Shown here: positions 23,396 to 35,243 of the stretch, piece after piece | Layout: each line of letters opens with the position of its first letter | Numbering within the stretch: the stretch's first letter is position 1 | DNA from: Topomyia yanbarensis | Taxonomy: Eukaryota > Arthropoda > Insecta > Diptera > Culicidae | Assembly (NCBI RefSeq): GCF_030247195.1 | Contig: NC_080671.1 | Coordinates: forward strand, 104,767,845-104,831,844 | Length of the DNA stretch: 64,000 nt | Reading direction: 5' to 3' | Notes under the pieces: generated by a model | What the model saw: the letters and a program-made list of their open reading frames with translations, nothing else | Databases searched by the model: none | What the model was told of the DNA's origin: nothing | Program-made: the position numbers and the translations under genes

Positions 23396-23885
23396 ACACC
23401 GGTGTAGACTAGGCCCACCGCCGGAGATCAGTTGAGTAGTACGCGACATAGCACCGGGTTTGGGTCGCCGACACCCTACCTAGCTCTTGAGTAGGCTAGA
23501 TCAACCGAAAGCTACGCTCCACCCGGAATCGCTGGATGGACCTCAGCATTTACTGGTTGGCCCGTTGAGTAGGCTAGGTCCACTGCCGGGGACTAGATCG
23601 AGTAGATCGAGACGAAGCGGTAAGCTAAATGGCTCACGTAAACGAACATCGGTTATCATCGGTTTCGGGAGAACCTCTCTGCACGGGGAAATCTCCGTCG
23701 GAGTAGGCTAAATCCATTGTCGGGGACTAGACCGAGTAGTTCGCGAACAAGTAAGGGTGGGAGTTGACTGGCTCATCGTAGAAGTGCAGCAAAATGGAAC
23801 GAGAGGGGAACAAAAGGGCTCAAAGGAGTTGCGGTGCTAAATGGCGCCGAACAGGGAGCCAAGGCGCTCAAGAAGTTGTGGTGCT
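23396..23885 (+). repeat. R1-like 3'-region fragment with short tandem units
   Basis: A GC-rich, non-coding block that follows directly on a CA microsatellite. It carries repeated 'gagtaggctagatc', 'ccaccgccgg' / 'ccactgccggggactaga' and 'ccgagtag' units at about 23405, 23490, 23567 and 23700. Its composition and setting match the untranslated parts of the neighbouring R1-clade pieces, but no coding segment confirms the family. Confidence 0.45.
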
Positions 23886-24250
23886 ACAACCAAACAAGAA
23901 TCGGTAACGAGAGAACTTTCTTCTTAGGGTTTGTGGGTGGTCCAAGATGGGGGGTGCTGAAGTGATGAAAGAGGTTGGTGTAAGGGCAAGGGGGAGGAAG
24001 GGAAGGGGGCGAAGCAATACTCAACTGCATATTTTGACATCCATTTGAGACTTGGTTTGAGAAAATCGGTGGAGTCATCACCAAAGAACCGATGTGACTT
24101 TAATTATAGAATATGCTCGGAATCCGGGACTTCCGGAATCGTTTGATTGGCAATCAGTGATCTAGATATGCGATTAGAAGTAATTTTGTAAACATTTCAA
24201 TAGTTTGTAGCCTCTGAGGTATTACGATTGTAACTTGTCATTCCACTCAG
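23886..24250 (-). repeat. Dispersed repeat, copy 5 (degraded)
   Basis: A G-rich stretch (23930-24015) like the one at 20210-20280 is followed by 'gagaaaatcggtggagtcatcac' and 'gggacttccggaatcg' blocks. Confidence 0.6.
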
Positions 24251-26158
24251 ACAAGATCCTTCGTATTCCCTACACACTTTAAATGTCCAATGAATTGGAT
24301 CCCTACCCGATCCGAAAACCGTATCAAAATTATTGCACAATTTGATATTTGTATCATATATCCGTACAAGTAAGACACGTGGAACGAATTAAGAATAAAT
24401 GAAAATATCATTTTTTTAATTTGTCAATATTGGCATCAAATAACATATCATATTTATATAAACAACCTTACCTATTTTCCACATGGTAATAACAACAAGA
24501 TAATATCTCCCCAAAACAGCTTGGCGAATCACTAAAGATAATACTCGAAAATTATATCAGTGAAAACGTTCGTTTTTATCATAGATCATTCTTAAATAAT
24601 TGATTCATTTAATCGTTTTTAACCCTAGAACGTTGCACTTGCGTTTTCAACCCTAAAACAATGCACTGGGGTACAAATGTACCCTACGCGTTTGATCGCA
24701 ATATTCGCAGGTAAAAATGCAAACAAAAGAAATCTATAATACATCATTTTCTTCGTTTTTTAATTGCGAAAACAGATGTGTGAGTGAAAGCAGGGAATTT
24801 ATTGAATCAATGATACATAAATTGGTTTGAACAAAAAAAAATGAAAAAAATGTGGTTTTGACTTTTTTCACAAAAATTACTATAACTTTGCGAATTTTCA
24901 ACCGATTTGAAAAAAATCAACTGATTATAAAAGTTGGAAGAATGGTCTAGAAACGGTATAAAATGGAATTTCGAATTTTTTGAAAAAGTGTAATCATTTA
25001 GAATAGTGAAAATTTAACAATCCGGTTTTGGAAAATGCCACTTATACTTGCGAGTTATTATTTTGAAAAACTATTAAAAATAAACAACAAAACAAAAAAA
25101 TCAGCAAAAATGAGAAAGATTTTTTTTCTACTTCAAAATTAAATTAAATTAATTGAATAAATGATTAAAAACGAATATATAATACTAATTGTTGCTTACG
25201 TACACCCAGCCAAATCATACAGCGAGATTCATAAGAATTATCTTATGATGTATAGAATAGACCTGTGCGCCGCCGCGCCACGCCGCCGCCGCCGGTAAAT
25301 TTCAACAAACGCCGACGCCGAAAGGTAAACCGGCGGCGCGCCGCCGACGCTTTTTTCTCACGCCGACAATTCGCGAACTCGAAAATCATTGACTCCTAAT
25401 TTTATCTACAAATCTATGAACATTGTCTACGGTCCGAATATACGACGTTAACTGATTCCTGATTTACCACATATTGATCTTTATTTGGTATTAGTGGTTG
25501 TGAATAAGATCACAAAATTAACAAAGTCTTCTTGATATTTTCTCGAAAATCATTACACGACACTCGGAATATAATTCATGGATCCATTCTTGCTTCGTCA
25601 ACTGGTTATGATTGCGAGCATATAAGTTACATTTCACCATTCGTGGAATGGGCCATAAATTAAAAAAAATCCACTTTAAAGATATAGTTGATTCCTAATA
25701 TGTTAGACACGATTCACCAGTCGAGCTCGTGAAACTGTTCATGATATAGTTCATAAAGTAATAAATCTTTCACATAATCTTAATATACTTACGAAAACAA
25801 TTACAATGAACTCAGACAATTATTCATGGATTATACGGTCTACTCTTTGGTTTTGAAATTTTTATGTGAGCTATTGTGTACAACTGCTAGCAACCAGTCT
25901 CATAGGCGTGAGCATTAGATACAAGGAAACTACTAGGACCTGTAACCCTGTTATTCTTTTGTTAAGATTCAGTGTAATTCTCGAAATTAAATGAAACTGC
26001 GCTGAGCACCAAAAATACATTCCCTAGCCATAATTCATGTCCGTGAGATAAAGAAGAAAACTATAAGATACGTGACTCTGTGTAAAAAATCCGACGGTAA
26101 GATCAAGACTAAAATATCACGATAACACGACGAGAATTTACGAAAATGATTGCACATC

Positions 26159-26438
26159 CTAGGGGCAGATCACTCTAGAAATGTATAACAAATTTGAATC
26201 AAATTAGAAAAAATGCCTTTAATATTCATTTTTGCATCAACTTTGCACTCCCTCGCAGAAAAGTTTGTTTAACAAACGTCCTACGCTGATTCACTTTGTT
26301 CGACGTTTTGTTGAATGTAGGGCTAATTTTTTGTCTTACACGCAACGCAAAATACATTATGAATCTCTTTTTTGATGGAAAGAAATGCATTTAATTTAGC
26401 TGATTTTTAAAAATGCATCACAAGTGATCTGCCCCTAG
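26159..26438. mobile_element. 280-bp MITE with 8-bp duplication
   Basis: Perfect 16-bp terminal inverted repeats, CTAGGGGCAGATCACT and its complement, are flanked by an exact 8-bp duplication TGCACATC (26151-26158, 26439-26446). It is a hAT-type non-autonomous element inserted in the 3.2-kb hAT element. Confidence 0.9.
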
Positions 26439-27556
26439 TGCACATCGTTCAATTCTTGACTTTTTTAGTCAATAAAGTTAATATAAATCAATGTATCATC
26501 AAGTTATGAACTAGAATCATAAAAATATTAAACATATTCAGATACAACCACATACTAAACTTTTGAGTATAATGGAACCTTTTTTTTGGCGTGAACTAGT
26601 TTTGTAAAAATACAAAAAATATTTTCAATACGAGGTTTATTTATCATTGATCGAATCGTGACTTATTTTGAATTTTTTTTCTTGAAGAATAGTTGGGCAG
26701 AGTGATCTTGACTTTTCGCGACATTGGTGCACTGTTGTAGAGATGCAGAGGGCACGATTTCTGGTCTCATAAATTATTCATCGTATCACAGACAAATAGG
26801 ACGTAACACGAGATGAATTTTCATCACTCGTAGGAAAAGCGGTCGATTTAAATTACAAAAATGCGCCATATCAGCGAGCGTAGCGTTAGTGAAAAGATTT
26901 TGACACAGAGCTAAATGCGTTACTTAGTTTCTGCACCCAGGAATCAGAATATATTGGCTCAAATGGCACGTCCTGCACCCACCCGAAAACGTTACCGTCT
27001 TTTTAATCTCACGCAAACCAAAACAAACAAAATGGACCAGAAATGCGAAATTCATTCTTGTCGAAGTGCCCAAGGCGGGAGTTGTTTACAATCATTTCTT
27101 AAGTTACAACACGATTCCGATGTGTGAGAAAGCACATAATAGGATGTTAGTAAATTAATTGATTCGGTGTATCGAATCTAACTAGATGTATGCAATGGAT
27201 TAGAATTTGTTGATCCCCGGAACTGCTGGAGAAATTGGCGGTGTGCAGGTGCAACGAAAACTAGAGATACGCTCACACCATTTTCAATCAGACTTGTTTA
27301 GTGATCTGTTTTAACCCAACAGGGGCTAAAACATCAATTCGTGGAATTATTATGAATGATAGTAACTGTATATTTAGGTTTCGTCAGGGTGTAGATCTGT
27401 ATGATTCCAGCACATCGAGCATACTTTGCATTCAAGATAAAAGCAAATCTTACGTTGATAGAAAATGTAGTGCCATGGAATCGTATATACTTTATCATCG
27501 CGGCGATTTTGTACTTACAAGAAGTAAAAGTAAACGCTAGCCTGGAAAATGAAGTA

Positions 27557-27728
27557 ATCCCAGTGAAGTTCAGCCGGAATTGAACTGAAAATCTGGCTGG
27601 TTCCAGTTCGTACACGGGATCCAGTGGCACAACCGATTCTAACTAGAATCGGTTGTGTTACTGGAGCAGGAATACGAACTGGAACCAGCCAGAATTCCGG
27701 TTCATTTTCGGCTGAGCTTAACTGGGAT
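27557..27728. mobile_element. Foldback/palindromic element, about 172 bp
   Basis: The sequence folds on itself almost end to end. atcccagtgaagttcagccg pairs with cggctgagcttaactgggat, ctggctggttccagttcgta with tacgaactggaaccagccag, and acaaccgattct with agaatcggttgt, around a 4-nt centre (aact). Terminal motif ATCCCAGT/ACTGGGAT. No clear target duplication. Confidence 0.85.
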
Positions 27729-28808
27729 GTGTCTACCTTGAAAGGTCAGTAATGCCATTAATAACGCCTCATGTTAGGGTACCTGATATCTGCGGGATTC
27801 TAAAAGAGCGACGGTAAAGAAGACTAAATAGAAACAAAAAATAATGAAACGACAACAAGAATTAATTTCCTCAAACAAAACAAAATCTGTTTAACCGTTG
27901 CTTAATTTCCCAAATATAGAACAATAAATAATTATTATGGTCATTGAAATACAGTCGTTACTCTGCATTCTTCAAATTTGTCCATTGCAATCATTATTTC
28001 ATGCGAAGTCGTAGTATGCGACATCGTCAATTTTTCTATTTAGTTCTTCAAATTTTACAACTGTAAAAATAGTTCCACCTTTCATTTATTATCTTGCATT
28101 TCGCAAGCAGAGTGGGCACTATTAGAGCTTCAGTTAAAAAAAAATTGATGTGGTTACGAGAATTACATTTTGTGCAATGTGTTCAACAGATGTCGCTAAT
28201 ACATTGTGGGCGATGATTTTTTTTTAAATTTTCTTCAAGCTGTAACGTCTGTTTGTATGTGCCTGTTACAATAAAAACCGAATATTTGGGAAAGGAATTG
28301 TACTGCCAAGAAATTTTTTAGTTACATAGGAGTCAATATTCGTCACGCCGATACAAGCCGGCGCGCCGCCGCCGATGGGGTCCAACGGCGTGACGCCGCC
28401 AACGCCGCCGCCGCCGGCCAAATATGTTGCTTACGCCGCCGCCGATTAAAAATGCATCGGCGCACACCTCTAGTATAGAAAAATAACAAAACTGTGTTTT
28501 CATAAGATGATTATGAAAAAATACGAATTTATTGGGAATTGCATACGTTACTCGCTAGAGTTTCATACGAGCATCTTATGATTCACATAAACATAAGAGA
28601 AATATATATTTTTTTCTTATGAAAAATCGAAGATGCATTATGGAAAAGTAAATCATAGCAAACCGATTTGACGAAATAAATGCCGCTTCATAAGTTAGTC
28701 TTTTGATTTACATAAGTGCTGCTTGTGGCTAAAAATATACGATATACTTATGACGTTCACTGTATTTTTTGGCTGAGTGTAGTAAAACAACCAGTATTTA
28801 AACTGGTA

Positions 28809-30874
28809 CAGTAAGATTCCGTTTTTGGCACGTTCCGATTTTGGCATGCTCCCATTTTGGCACACTCCGATTTTGGCAACAAATGGGTTCCGTTTTTGGC
28901 AACAGTCTTGTTGTACGTAATCTTTTAAAAAAGTGCAATATTTTTTGAATCAAATGATATTACATTTGACTTTATTTCCAAACATGGAAGTTATATTAAC
29001 CCTCAAAGGTGCAAATCTTTTTTTTTAATATGGTTAAAATTGTCTAATAGTTGCAATACATTGCTGTGATATTTTTAAGATGATTTTCGCTATGTTATTT
29101 TAAAACAATTTTATGCATGTAAGGGTTAACTATATTTTACACTATACATGTCGTATTTAATGATTACAATAAGTATTGAAATGTATTATTTGTGTATATT
29201 TAGTTACAGTGTAACTAGTTCCGAATAGAAATGTACAATAACAAAACCATGATTTTCACTGTGACAGTAATTTTACAATAATTTACAGTAAATTCTAGTT
29301 TTATACTACAATACAAAAACAATAAACTTTAACGTTTATACAGTAAATTTCAATGTAAAAAGTGACTTTTACGGTAAAAAAGGGGGGTGATTATGTATCT
29401 TAACATTGAAAAAAATCGATATTTCTCCACACATTTTTATCTCGAGAACAGTAAAATTTAATGTGAATTTACTGTATCAGTTTTTTGCTGAACAGTAAAA
29501 CTAATTGTTACTTGAAATTTTATTGTAAATCTACTGCGAGAGCTCTACGTCGAACATAGTTGAAACAGAAATAACTATAATATTTATTGTTTTATGATTG
29601 TTTGTAGGGAAAATGCTATTGTAAAATTCTATTCGGGGTGTCTGACGGAATCAAATTTTATACTAAGACCCAGAGTCTGAGATTTTAAGAGCCAAGTAAA
29701 GAGGAATGCGCTACACTGCATAGTAAGATTAGTTCTGGAGGAATTTTTCAATTGAACCTTAGTAACATTGCGAGCCTCTTTCTCTTTCAATTAATTCGAC
29801 GTCACTACAAAACTTGGCATTAAATTTTCAGTACATATCGAAAACTGACCATAGTGCGTCCCAAAGCCGTATTTAAGAATACAAAACTGCTGGCTCCCAA
29901 ATAATTTGTTTCAGCTTTATGATGTCTTTGGTAAATTTGTTAGTTTTTTCCGATTTTTTCAAATTAATGGAATTAGGGTGGTCCTTGTGGTTAGGGTGTT
30001 CAAAGTAACGACTGTTCAGATGTGTGAAGTATAATACAATATAATAACACAAAAAACTGAAGCAAGTTTGCTGAATAAACAAGGCTATCTATAATGGTTG
30101 ATTAGTTATGATTTATTTTTAAGATTTGAGGTAGGGTGGCTCTTGCAAAATCGGGTTGCTTATATTATCTTTTGATGTGTTAATTTTTCGTAAATGCATT
30201 GTTCTAGAGATTTTAGGAACATTCATTGAAGCCCATTTTTACAGTAGCACTGATGTTTCAATCCCTTTTGTTTGGACAGTTGCAAGTGATTTTTACAACA
30301 AAAATGGTTTTCTTCAAACCTAAATATCTTCAAGCATTGCAATTTGATTTTCAATCTATCAATTGAATATGAAAGACAAACGATTGGTTAGCTATGGAGA
30401 GTTGATAGATTTATTTATTTTTTTAAAAGAACAGTGTTTTTTTAACCAAATTGTTCATTAGTTTTCAGAAAGAAGAGATAACAGCCCCAGGAGCGAAATC
30501 AACACTACCATGCAGTGAATTGTTTGAATTTTGACGTCCAGTGGGCCGAAGAAAAAAAATAATAAAAAATTAACACCAAATATGAATTCAGCGAATACCC
30601 CAATTTTCATCAAATTCGGACCCCTTTTGAGGTTTTGTTCGACTTTTGTATGGAAAGTGATCGCTGTGCGACGACTAAATTTGATAAAAACATGAATAAA
30701 ATTGAATTTCTTTCTTTCATCTCATTCCATTTCGCACATGATTAAAATCCTTCAAACATTTTTGAAGTCGTAGATTGAAAATCCAAACTTTAAAAATAAA
30801 ATTCCATTTTTGGCACAATTCCGGTTTTGGCAACTGAAAAAAATAAAATTGTTGCCAAAAACGGAATCCTACTG
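28809..30874. mobile_element. pogo/Tigger-like non-autonomous element, 2.07 kb
   Basis: TA flanks lie at 28807-28808 and 30875-30876, and the ends are CAGTAAGATTCCGTTTTTGG and (complement) CAGTAGGATTCCGTTTTTGG, one mismatch in 20. CAGT-starting termini with TA duplication are typical of pogo/Tigger elements. About five diverged 16-bp subterminal units (ttccg.ttttggca.) stand at the left (28816-28912) and three at the right. There is no transposase frame. Confidence 0.85.
29221..29636. mobile_element. Inverted-repeat element inside the pogo-like element
   Basis: The ends ccgaatagaaatgtacaata and (complement of the right end) ccgaatagaattttacaata are imperfect inverted repeats. The interior carries many aca(g)taaa/ttactgt motifs. 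No clear target duplication. Confidence 0.65.
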
Positions 30875-31144
30875 TATTGTCACGAATCACATTTCCACTG
30901 ACACCACGAAACATGACGAAACACTAACGGCAACCGTACACTGGGGTACAAGTTTACCCGATGCCAACTTTGCCACCTGCTTCCACGAAGGCTATAAGCA
31001 AACCACCTTTTTCTACTCTTACTAGGAACTCTAAATTGATTTATGGTTAGAGTCCCAGGTCGATAAATGCCGAATTCTCGTCTTCACACGGGTCCAAAAA
31101 TGCGTGGGGTACATTTGTACCCCAGTGCAACGTTCTAGGGTTAA

Positions 31145-32999
31145 TTCAACGGAGCGTGCGGAACGTGTGAAGAGCACACGAGAAACACATTCAACTTTTC
31201 CTGGCAAAACGGTTACGTGACGTTGCCGTTTTAAAAGCTGATGTATCGTCTGAATCAGAGCACTTCAAAACTGTTTCTGATGTTAGTTCAAAACGACAGT
31301 TATTTATTAAACACATTTCAATTTTGACTTCGATGTCTACTCTTCGTGATTTTATATTGTCTACTCGCTGCAGTATCCCAGCGGAATCCACTTAATCAGA
31401 TCCATGTTGCTATTCGTCACTATGTCATCCCATTTGCAACCTTGCTCAAGAGTGCTTGACATACGCAGGATGTCCGCCGACGACGGTGCGGATGTCTGAG
31501 CCTCGCTCGACGGAATTTATTTTTATTATTTCTACACAACGAAGATGGAATCTTCATCAGCACGCGTGAGTCAAGGTACCTACTGCAGTTGGGGTTGACC
31601 TTTGTCCGATGTCATCTCAATGCCAACTGCCTCAAACGGATTTGGGATCAACATGAAATGGGAATACTTTTTTAATATTACAAATTCTAAAGCGCGATCC
31701 AATCACGATTCAAAGCATCAATTGTCAATTACAATACAATCAATAGTTGAATAAGTTCAACATGTTCTACTGAATCTATTTACTCAACAAGTAACCCTAG
31801 CATTAGAAATTGTATGGAATTATTTACTTACTAAATTAAAAAGCAGAAACTTTTATCTATTGTAAGTATGTGCAATATTCAATAAGCTTCCAAAGTAAAT
31901 TTCCAGATAGCTTGAATGAAAGATAGATACATTTCTAGATTGAGAGCACTAAATTGAGTTTACGTTTCATTTTTTTCGAAAGCATCCATTGTTCTTAGTC
32001 ACCACTCGAGAAGGAAAGGACAAACCTAATTACAGAGATAGAACCTGTTATAAGAACTCGCTTATCCTCTATAGCGAATGTAGGGGAGACTGGGGTTACT
32101 TGAACCACTTTTTTATTACTTGTGATAATTCTTGGACCTTTTGCGATGCATGTATATAATAACAAACAATGCTTTGCTGTATGTAATACATTTGAAAATG
32201 AAAAGTAACGTGTCATTATAATTAACATTCTATAAATGCATGTCAATGTATCCCCAAGGCTAGGAAACCCTATAAGAAAAGTTGAACCATTCTTCTGGCT
32301 ATTACAAAACATGTAGACATGAAAAAAATATCGTTTAGTTATTTTTTTGTCTTTTGTATTGTCTGTGCTATCATTTAATGTGTATGTATTGAAAGAAGTA
32401 CGAAAACGTTGTGCAAAGTAAAAATTCCCCAAAATTATTCTGTTATCAAAACACGCTTTGCTAGCACCCAGTTTAAATCGAAATCTAGTATCTCTCGACT
32501 GAAAGGCTGCTGTGTGGCAATGTGATCGAATTTCACAAGATATTTCAACCGAAAAGAAAGCAAACGACAAGCAAGTCGACAACATGATACTCACTAGAGA
32601 AAAAGATTCCCAGTTGAAAATGCTTACGATAAACCGCACGATAAGAGCTTTCGACGAATTTTCTATTAAACGTGCAACTGTCGGCTTACAGCGGGAGCAA
32701 CGAAGGTATTTTCATTTGTGTTGAAGAATTGTGATTTGTTGGGATAGGTTAAAAGGTTCAAAATGGTTAATAAACAATCAATCAACTCTCGATTTTAGTG
32801 ACTACTCTTAAGGGGTACATACTTTTTCATATGAAAAATGTCAAGAAAGTTGGAATTTACGTAGAGGCATAGAGCAATGGTTTTATTACATCAAACTTAC
32901 AGTATTTTGGTAGTACACTTTTCAGTGAAATAAACAAGAATAAGTTTATAGAAATATATTGATAATTAGCGGAGTTATGGCTTTTTCCCCGAAACCTTT
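31145..32999. other. Unassigned sequence
   Basis: No gene supported. ATGGAATCTTCATCAGCACG followed by a GTGAGT donor-like site at about 31543-31568 could be a tiny first exon but has no other support. A 214-codon minus-strand frame at 31995-32639 has no recognisable domain and spans a 'ggggagactggggttactt' repeat-like phrase, so it is probably fortuitous. Confidence 0.4.
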
Positions 33000-33146
33000 T
33001 TTGCCTTTCTCCTATAGAAAGGCTATGCAATCACTCCAAAAACCGACTTTTTAACCGAGGTCCGGAGCACTGACTCTCTTATACCATTCGACTCAGTTCG
33101 TCGAGTTAGGCAAATGTCTGTGCGTGTGTGCGTGTGTGCGTATATG
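33000..33146 (+). repeat. Dispersed repeat, copy 6 (head and microsatellite only)
   Basis: The head (gcctttctcctatagaaagg), cattcgactcagttcgtcga block and TG microsatellite (about 33118-33146) are oriented like copy 2. The copy stops at the microsatellite, where the A-rich 3' end of the R1-clade element (T run at 33150-33157) begins. Confidence 0.75.
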
Positions 33147-33455
33147 TTTTTTTTACAATGGAGAAGACGTTTACGTACTAGCCCAGTACACGTGCTATTA
33201 GTAGGTGTCCAAGCTACCACACAGGTGTACTGGGGGCGAGTCGGGCTCGAATGGTGACGCTGCCATTAATACCGACTACACTCCATTGGGCTCCGCCATC
33301 GTTCCCCCCAGGGACTACCTCTCGGTATTACTTCTGAGGGGATGGCTGTACTTGATGTACTCATTCACTCTCGCTCACGCGTTCATACCTCCTGTATGAA
33401 GCTTACTTGGGTGCTCTCTCTATCGCACCTTGATTCACTCTCTAACACTCCACAT

Positions 33456-33805
33456 GAGGCTGACTTTTGTGCTCACCTTTTTCGTTCCTTGCGAGGCTGA
33501 CTTGTGTGCTCACCTCTTTCATTCCTTGCTAGGCTTACTTTTGTGCTCGCCTCTAACATACCATGTGAGGCTGACTTGGATGCTCACTCTATCACCTGGT
33601 TCACTCTCGATCGTACCACACTATAATACCCCTGTCGCTCCCCCTGGCATCCCATGTGGGACATTTTTCTTAGGCCCCACTTCTGACATATCATGCGAGG
33701 CTGACTTGTGTGCTCACCTTTTTCATTCCTTGCTAGGCTTACTTTTGTGCTAGCCTCTACCATACCGTGTGAGACTGACTTGGATGCTCACCCTTTCACT
33801 CCTGT
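33456..33805. repeat. 37-bp tandem units in the R1-clade 3' region
   Basis: Units starting 'gaggctgactt.tgtgctcac' recur at about 33456, 33493, 33530 and 33567, and again at 33697, 33735 and 33771. The spacing is near 37 bp, with an interruption at 33605-33690. Confidence 0.85.
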
Positions 33806-34060
33806 GCCACGCCACGAGTCATCGATAGCTAAGTCCCAACATACTACGCTACGACCCTCCCATCTTGGCATGAGGCAGTCCACATATACGCCTTTACACT
33901 CGCTCTTCTGCCTTGCTTCAGGGTGGCTGGGTTTACCCCTTACGCGGTTGCCAGTCGCTGCGCCAAACCTGCCTCAGCATGGACAGACCATTCACTCACT
34001 CACTCCAACTAACCATTCACTAGTTAGTTGTGCCCATCGTCTGTTGCTCGGTGCGCCAAA

Positions 34061-35243
34061 TTACCTGTAGCCTACAGGCAATCTGGGTGGTTGCAGTCGA
34101 GACTGTCGCTGAATAAGGGTATCAGGGGTTGTGTCCCAGCCACAGACGTCAAGCATTGCTCTCCTTTCGACGTCGAAACGAGGACATACGAACAGTATGT
34201 GTTCGGCAGTTTCGTCTACACCTGGGCAGTCCGGGCAGACTGGGACATCCGCGTGCCCGAACCTGTTGAGATACTGTCGGAAACAGCCATGGGCTGACAA
34301 GAATTGTGTCAGGTGGGTCCACCTATCTTTCGAGGAGTTGTCCCACTCACGCTGCCATCTGGCGCGCGAGGTCACCCTGGTGCGCTCGCGGGCTCCTCTA
34401 TTTCCACGTAGCTCGAAGAACTCCTCATCTTCCCGAATGACCAGCCCGACTGGCATCATGCTCGCTATCACGCAGGATGCATCGTGTGATACCGTGCGGT
34501 AGGCAGATATCACTCTGAGGCACATCACGCGGTAGGTGCTCTCCAGTTTCTGTAGGTAACTGGTTACCCTCAGTGCTCTTGATCATGACGGGCCGCCGTA
34601 CCTGAGGATAGATATGGCAACGCCTGCCAGTAACCTACGTCTACTGGCGCACACCTTTGAGCTGTTGGACATCATCCTCGATAGAGCCGCAACAGCAGTC
34701 GACGCTCTCTTGCATGTATAGTCGACGTGGCTGCCGAAGGTCAGCTTGTCGTCTATAATGACTCCGAGAGACTTCAGACTCCGCTGTAAGGTGATCACGA
34801 CTTCTCCCACATGGATAACTGCATGTTGTGCCGACTTGCGGTTGTTGACGATAACTACCTCCGTCTTACGATGAGCGAGCTACAGGCCTCTCGCGCTCAT
34901 CCATTCCTCCACCATATTGATCGCATGTTCTGCGGTTAGTTCTACCTCAGGGATTGACTCCCCATAGACCTCCAAGGTTACGTCGTCGGCAAAGCCGACG
35001 ATCTTGACCCCAGGAGGGAACTTCAGTCTCAGAACCCCGTCATACATGAGGCTCCATAGCACCGGGACTAGGATCGAGCCCTGCGGGACTCCGGCGGTAA
35101 TCGGAACCCTTTTCTAACTGGCATCGGTCTCGTATAGCAGTACGCGGTTCTGGAAGTAGCTTTCCAGGATCCGGTATAGACCCACCGGTAGGCTAAGCCG
35201 GTGTAACGAGAGCGCGATGGCATCCCAGCTCTTTGCATCCTAC
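34061..35243 (-). pseudogene. R1-clade ORF2: partial RT and C-terminal zinc-binding region
   Basis: Downstream of the deletion junction (about 35243) come SWDAIALSLHRLSLPVGLYR, YFQNRVLLYETDA, a stop, PITAGVPQGSI (motif B), GFADDVTLEVYG (motif C, 34980-35000), LGVIIDDKLTFGSHVDYTCK (thumb), ILRYGG, and then the C-terminal segment with CPDCPGVDETAEHILFVC (about 34190-34245). RT motif A with the first catalytic Asp is missing. Stops and frameshifts lie near 35115, 34880 and 34585. Confidence 0.88.

Larger units (their letters stand above)
25258..28472. mobile_element. hAT-type element with CGCCG-rich ends, 3.2 kb
   Basis: An exact 8-bp target duplication, GTATAGAA, lies at 25250-25257 and 28473-28480. 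The terminal inverted repeats are TAGACCTGTGCGCCG and (complement of the right end) TAGAGGTGTGCGCCG. About 100 bp at each end is very rich in gccgccg units, in sharp contrast to the AT-rich interior. 8-bp duplications fit the hAT superfamily. The interior has no transposase frame, only stops. It contains the smaller insertions at 26159-26438 and 27557-27728. A lone related terminus lies at 57043-57060. Confidence 0.88.
25203..28779. mobile_element. TA-flanked MITE, split by a hAT insertion
   Basis: Termini CACCCAGCCAAAT (25203) and TTTTTTGGCTGAGTG (to 28779) are imperfect inverted repeats flanked by TA on both sides (25201-25202, 28780-28781). Subtracting the inner hAT element and its duplicated 8 bp leaves about 354 bp rich in cttatgat/ataaga motifs. 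The TA flanks suggest a Tc1/mariner-type MITE. There is no coding capacity. Confidence 0.8.
24619..31144. mobile_element. piggyBac-like element with nested insertions
   Basis: It is bounded by TTAA on both sides (24619-24622 and 31141-31144) and by perfect 17-bp terminal inverted repeats CCCTAGAACGTTGCACT (24623-24639) and its complement (31124-31140). A subterminal inverted segment, cactggggtacaaatgtacc, lies near 24664 and its complement at 31103-31127. TTAA duplication with CCC-starting termini is the piggyBac signature. No transposase ORF remains. Most of the length is later insertions: the elements at 25203-28779 and 28809-30874. Without them the element is only about 0.9 kb, so it was probably a non-autonomous copy when it inserted. 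Confidence 0.88.

Noticed and set aside
31995..32639. 214-codon minus-strand open frame
   Set aside because: No recognisable domain, unusual composition for a real protein of this size, and it spans repeat-like sequence; length alone is not enough.
33430..34070. Plus-strand frames of 107 and 120 codons
   Set aside because: They are translations of the 37-bp tandem units in the untranslated region of a minus-strand LINE.
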